A DNA stretch of 64,000 bases from Alphaproteobacteria bacterium (GTDB lineage: Bacteria > Pseudomonadota > Alphaproteobacteria > Caulobacterales > Caulobacteraceae): contig JAHJME010000027.1 in NCBI GenBank assembly GCA_018821435.1, positions 62,001-126,000 of the forward strand, given 5' to 3'. A program made the position numbers and the translations under genes. This document shows positions 61,408-64,000 of the stretch, in pieces (the first letter of the stretch is position 1; each line of letters opens with the position of its first letter). The notes under the pieces are model-generated. The model worked only from the letters and a program-made list of their open reading frames with translations, did not search any database and was not told the origin of the DNA.

Positions 61408-61908
61408 CTATTTCTTCCGGAACTGGTCGAGCGAGACGATGGTGGCTTCGGCGGGCTTGGCCGGCGGCTCGTCGGACTTCGCCTCGGCGGTCTTGCCCTC
61501 CGTCGCGGCCTTGAGTTCGGGGGGCGCCGACGGGGGCGGTTCGAACTGCAGCAGGAACTGCACCGACGGGTCGTAGAACCGCGTGATCGCCGCGTAGGGC
61601 ACGGACACCCGCTTGGGCTGGCCGCCGAACTGCAGGGTCACCGAGAAGAACGTCTCGCCGGGCGCCAGGTCCCAGTACTGGTGCTGCAGGACGATGGTCA
61701 TCTCGTCCGGGTACTTCGACAGCAGGTCCACGGGGCCCGAGACCCCGGCCGCGTCGGTCTTGAAGGTGATGTAGAAATGATGGGAGCCCGGCAGACCGTC
61801 GGGCGCGGCGGCGCGCTTCAGCGCAGCCTTCGCGACGCCACGCAGCGCATCCTGCGCCATGGCCTCGTAGTTCATCAGATCCTGGACCGGCGGATCCTGG
61901 GCGACCAC
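61408..61908 (-). CDS. sspB: ClpXP adaptor SspB, alpha type
   Basis: 166 residues from the GTG at 61908, chosen because GGAG precedes it and VVAQDPPVQDLMNYEAMAQDALRG then lines up with the start of Caulobacter SspB. The tag-binding body is the known alpha-type fold (GLPGSHHFYITFKTDAAGVSGPVDLLSKYPDEMTIVLQHQYWDLAPGETFFSVTLQFGGQPKRVSVPYAAITRFYDPSVQFLLQF), followed by a flexible charged linker and a short tail (ATIVSLDQFRKK) that contacts ClpX. SspB delivers ssrA-tagged proteins to ClpXP. The tmRNA gene itself is directly upstream. Confidence 0.93.
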   Translation of the reverse strand: MVAQDPPVQDLMNYEAMAQDALRGVAKAALKRAAAPDGLPGSHHFYITFKTDAAGVSGPVDLLSKYPDEMTIVLQHQYWDLAPGETFFSVTLQFGGQPKRVSVPYAAITRFYDPSVQFLLQFEPPPSAPPELKAATEGKTAEAKSDEPPAKPAEATIVSLDQFRKK

Positions 61909-62084
61909 GTGCGTACTCCGAAGCAAAAACGACACCCGGAAGGTAGCGTTTGGCTGGGCTGGCGCAAGGTCGGATGCGGAAAGTGAGGAGAGGTAGGTGG
62001 GAGGCTTCTGTTGGCAGGCGCCTCCCGGGCCCCGCCTAAGGATCTGAACCCCTAGGACTTAGGTCGGAATTCTACCGAACCGCA

Positions 62085-62126
62085 TTACGCGGCCAGGCGG
62101 ATTTCCTCAGCGAAGTTATCGTTCGC
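62085..62126 (-). other. ssrA proteolysis tag reading frame
   Basis: Resume codon GCG followed by AAC GAT AAC TTC GCT GAG GAA ATC CGC CTG GCC GCG and stop TAA. With the alanine from tmRNA the tag is A plus ANDNFAEEIRLAA. The known C. crescentus tag is AANDNFAEEFAVAA, so the first nine residues and the last two agree. Confidence 0.9.
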
Positions 62127-62236
62127 ATTTAGTTTAAAACCCGGAACGGTGGGTCAAGCCGGGAAAAAGCAACGCCTTTAGACGTCTGTCGATGCTGATC
62201 GGCCCCGCACTCCCCGGCGATACCCGGAAGGAAATT

Positions 62237-62340
62237 TGGTGGAGCCGCCGGGAATCGCACCCGGGTCCAGTCCGCTTATTACACGCGCGTTTATTTCCAT
62301 AGTCGGGCGAACCCGACCGCCGACATATAGGCGGTCCCGC
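62237..62340 (-). other. Acceptor piece of the two-piece tmRNA
   Basis: Minus-strand segment with two hairpins (62336-62315 GACCGCC/GGCGGTC arms; 62316-62303 TCGGG/CCCGA arms), the T-arm and the CCA end at 62237. Start position is approximate. Confidence 0.75.
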
Positions 62341-62367
62341 TCGAGATTCAAAGAACTACGCAAACCC

Positions 62368-62393
62368 CATCCCTCCCCTGGTGAGGAGGGATG
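62368..62393. other. Short hairpin upstream of ssrA
   Basis: CATCCCTCC (62368-62376) and GGAGGGATG (62385-62393) are perfect 9-bp inverted arms with an 8-base loop, about 30 bases ahead of the acceptor piece. Possible upstream terminator or part of an intergenic repeat. Confidence 0.4.
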
Positions 62394-62537
62394 ATTGCGC
62401 GGGAATCCATTCGCGAAGCGCGGACGGCGGGTCGGATTTCGCGGACGGCCACCTGGCCTTCGTGAGCGGATTCACGCCGCGCCCAGCTCTCCCGCTAGCC
62501 TTGGCGACATCGGAATTCACATGTTGGAGCACTCGCC

Positions 62538-63134
62538 ATGGGCAACCTCATCCACGCCGGCCGCGCGTTGGGCACGGACCTTCTCCCCACCCTCGTCTTC
62601 GCCGTTCTCGTGGCGCTGAAGGTCGACGTGGTGATGGCCACGGCCGCGTCGATCGCGGTGGGCGCCGCGCAGATCGCGATCATGAAGCTGAGGCGCCAGG
62701 ACATCTCCCGGCTGCAGTGGGCCAGCCTGGCGTTGGTGCTGGTGTTCGGCACGGCCGCCATCCTGGCGCACGACGCGCGCTTCCTGATGGCCAAGCCCAC
62801 GGTGATCTACGCCATCATCGGCCTGGTGATGCTGCAGAAGGGCTGGATGCTTCGCTACCTGCCGCCGATGGCCGGTGAGCACGCGACCGCCCCGATGATC
62901 GCGTTCGGCTATGTCTGGGCGGGCCTGATGTTCGTGACTGCCGCCGCCAACCTGGTCGTCGCGATCCTGTTCCCGGCGGCCTGGCCGGCGTTCCTGGCGA
63001 TCTTCCCGCTGGTGTCCAAGATCGCCCTGTTCGCGATCCAGTATCTCACCGTCCGCCATCTCGCGATCCGCTCGGCCCGGGCGGCCGGGGCGACGGAAGA
63101 GCAGATCCAAGCGGCGATGACGCAGGCGGCGTAG
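62538..63134 (+). CDS. YciB/IspZ-type inner-membrane protein (septation protein A family)
   Basis: 198 residues with about five membrane helices. The family block is ILAHDARFLMAKPTVIYAIIGLVMLQKGWMLRYLPP, preceded by ALKVDVVMATAASIAVGAAQIAIMKLRRQDISRLQWASLALVLVFG. YciB proteins affect envelope integrity and cell division in enterobacteria. The last 89 bases overlap the convergent minus-strand gene, so one of the two 3' ends may be mis-sized. Confidence 0.85.
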   Translation: MGNLIHAGRALGTDLLPTLVFAVLVALKVDVVMATAASIAVGAAQIAIMKLRRQDISRLQWASLALVLVFGTAAILAHDARFLMAKPTVIYAIIGLVMLQKGWMLRYLPPMAGEHATAPMIAFGYVWAGLMFVTAAANLVVAILFPAAWPAFLAIFPLVSKIALFAIQYLTVRHLAIRSARAAGATEEQIQAAMTQAA

Positions 63135-64000
63135 GGTCCGGCTCGGGTCCCGGCGCGGGCTCCGCGCCGGGCGGCGGCAAGCGGGCGTCCGGGTTGACCT
63201 TCAGTCGCCCGCCGCCCGCTGTCAGCTCGCGATAGGCGCCCCGCGCGTTGGCGAAATTGGCCCCACCCGGGAAGATCACGTCGAAGCGGGGATCGTGCCC
63301 CAGGGCGGCGCCCAGCACCGTCTCCAGCACGTCGGCCGCCTCGCCGATCTCGGCCGGATCGCAGGCCCGGTGCAGGGTCACCGCGCGGCCGGGGGTGGCC
63401 AGGGTCAGGTCGTACGAGGTGCCCTCCAGGCACAGCGCGTCGGCGGCGTCCGGCTCGACCACCCGCACGTCGCGCGGCGAGGCCCAGAGCGGCAGGCCCT
63501 TCAGCGCCAGGAACCGCGCCGCCGACCCCGCCGGCAGCTCGGTGTCGAAGCCCATCCGCCGCCCGATCCCGGCCTCGCAGCAGGCCAGGCCGGCGCGGCC
63601 CTGGACAAAGGTGTCGCCTCCGCCGCGCACGACGATCCGCGTCACGCTTTGGCGGACGCTGTTGGAGGGACGGGTCCACAGCTCCAGGATCATCTCGTCG
63701 CCGCGCAGCAACTGCCACTGCAGCGGCATCAGCCCCCAGAGGCGGTAGGTAGACGGCGTCACGCCGTTATCCAGCGTGGCCGGCTGCTCGCCCCGGCGCA
63801 CGCGGCGCCCGCCCAGGGGGTCGGCGGCCTCGTTGGGCTTGGGCCGCTTGTCATCCCACCAGCTCTTCGGCTCCGGCGGCGGAAACGGCCAGACCGCCGC
63901 CTCATAGGGCGTCGCGTCCGGCGGGGGGCCGATGACGGTGGGCTTGGGCTTCTTGGCCGGGATCGGCACGATCAGCGGAATCTGCGCCGTGGCCGGCGGG
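63046..64000 (-). CDS. Unknown protein, 5' end outside window
   Basis: The frame is open to the window edge (PATAQIPLIVPIPAKKPKPTVIGPPPDATPYEAAVWPFPPPEPKSWW...), so at least 317 codons are coded and the start is probably beyond 64000; the GTG at 63969 is an internal option. A Pro-rich N-terminus suggests an exported or envelope protein. The core (YRLWGLMPLQWQLLRGDEMILELWTRPSNSVRQSVTRIVVRGGGDTFVQGRAGLACCEAGIGRRMGFDTELPAG...) is beta-rich with an adjacent CC pair, and the tail is Pro-rich. Family not recognised. It overlaps yciB by 89 bases at the 3' end. Confidence 0.6.
   Translation of the reverse strand, partial: PPATAQIPLIVPIPAKKPKPTVIGPPPDATPYEAAVWPFPPPEPKSWWDDKRPKPNEAADPLGGRRVRRGEQPATLDNGVTPSTYRLWGLMPLQWQLLRGDEMILELWTRPSNSVRQSVTRIVVRGGGDTFVQGRAGLACCEAGIGRRMGFDTELPAGSAARFLALKGLPLWASPRDVRVVEPDAADALCLEGTSYDLTLATPGRAVTLHRACDPAEIGEAADVLETVLGAALGHDPRFDVIFPGGANFANARGAYRELTAGGGRLKVNPDARLPPPGAEPAPGPEPDPTPPASSPLGSALPSPRPPGPSGSRDGGR

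Larger units (their letters stand above)
61999..62340 (-). ncRNA. ssrA: Transfer-messenger RNA, circularly permuted two-piece form
   Basis: On the minus strand the acceptor piece comes first and ends at 62237 with CGGCTCCACCA after the T-arm CCGGG-TGCGATT-CCCGG. A spacer of about 30 bases follows. The coding piece begins at 62206 with GGGGCCG, which pairs with CGGCTCC and includes the G3-U70 pair needed for alanyl-tRNA synthetase. The tag frame (62126-62085) reads ANDNFAEEIRLAA then TAA, one alanine being added from the charged tmRNA. This permuted form is the rule in alphaproteobacteria. The outer ends are uncertain: hairpins at 62303-62336 belong to the acceptor side and 61999-62026 to the end of the coding piece. 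Confidence 0.9.

Noticed and set aside
62178..62363. 61-codon frame on the minus strand near 62.2 kb
   Set aside because: It lies inside the tmRNA acceptor region; the structured RNA explains the sequence.

Overview
This 64 kb window is GC-rich chromosomal DNA from an alphaproteobacterium, almost certainly a member of the Caulobacteraceae (Caulobacter, Phenylobacterium or a close relative). The evidence is a ctrA cell-cycle regulator with GANTC (CcrM) sites in front of it, a Caulobacter-type flagellar gene order (fliF-fliG-fliH/flbE-fliN-flbD-flhA), a circularly permuted two-piece tmRNA whose tag closely resembles the Caulobacter tag, an alpha-type SspB next to it, and the alphaproteobacterial backbone lysC / ptsP / prfA / prmC / DUF4167. 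No insertion sequence, prophage, CRISPR array, rRNA or ordinary tRNA was seen. No stretch above about 300 bases lacks a gene except the tmRNA region (about 61.9-62.5 kb).

Layout. 0-3.3 kb: end of a cation efflux transporter, a VOC protein, then a minus-strand thymidylate group (thyA, MazG-like pyrophosphohydrolase, and a membrane-anchored, catalytically degenerate dihydrofolate-reductase-like protein). 3.4-9.1 kb: small exported protein, DUF924 protein, RcnB-like repeat protein, then zur facing a zinc-type TonB receptor across a shared Zur box, and a secreted alpha/beta hydrolase. 9.1-20.8 kb: the minus-strand housekeeping backbone DUF4167, prmC, MOSC, prfA, ispG, RodZ-like, ptsP, interrupted by YihY, a PNPOx-fold protein and structured intergenic repeats. 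21-30 kb: cytochrome P450, PQQ sugar dehydrogenase with a divergent cytochrome c, an M24 peptidase-like protein, a membrane alpha/beta hydrolase, a Cys-rich HTH regulator divergent from an MFS transporter, a two-HTH protein, and lysC. 31-42.6 kb: ubiG followed by a tight fkbM / DCC / DUF4166 operon, an acyl-CoA ligase, a hydrolase, chrA, a zinc alcohol dehydrogenase, a second fkbM, an M23 peptidase and an ArsC-like protein. 42.7-57.3 kb: membrane M28 peptidase, ctrA, fliIJ, and the flhA-flbD-fliN-fliH-fliG-fliF block. 57.3-64 kb: serine hydrolase, a PEP-CTERM protein, and the minus-strand run ssrA-sspB-PaaI thioesterase-C13 peptidase, then yciB and a partial unknown gene.

How the genes work together. 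The 45-57 kb block joins the master regulator CtrA with early flagellar genes (export ATPase, MS ring, switch, export gate) and the sigma-54 activator FlbD, which in Caulobacter passes control from early to late flagellar genes. CtrA ends in Ala-Ala, the kind of C-terminus ClpXP recognises, and the ssrA tag ends in LAA next to its adaptor gene sspB, so regulated proteolysis is a second theme. Zur, the TonB receptor, the cation efflux protein and the RcnB-like protein form a loose metal-homeostasis region. The most unusual item is the DHFR-like membrane protein beside thyA. The six GANTC sites upstream of ctrA, the variant tmRNA tag and the covarying intergenic repeats are the next most notable.
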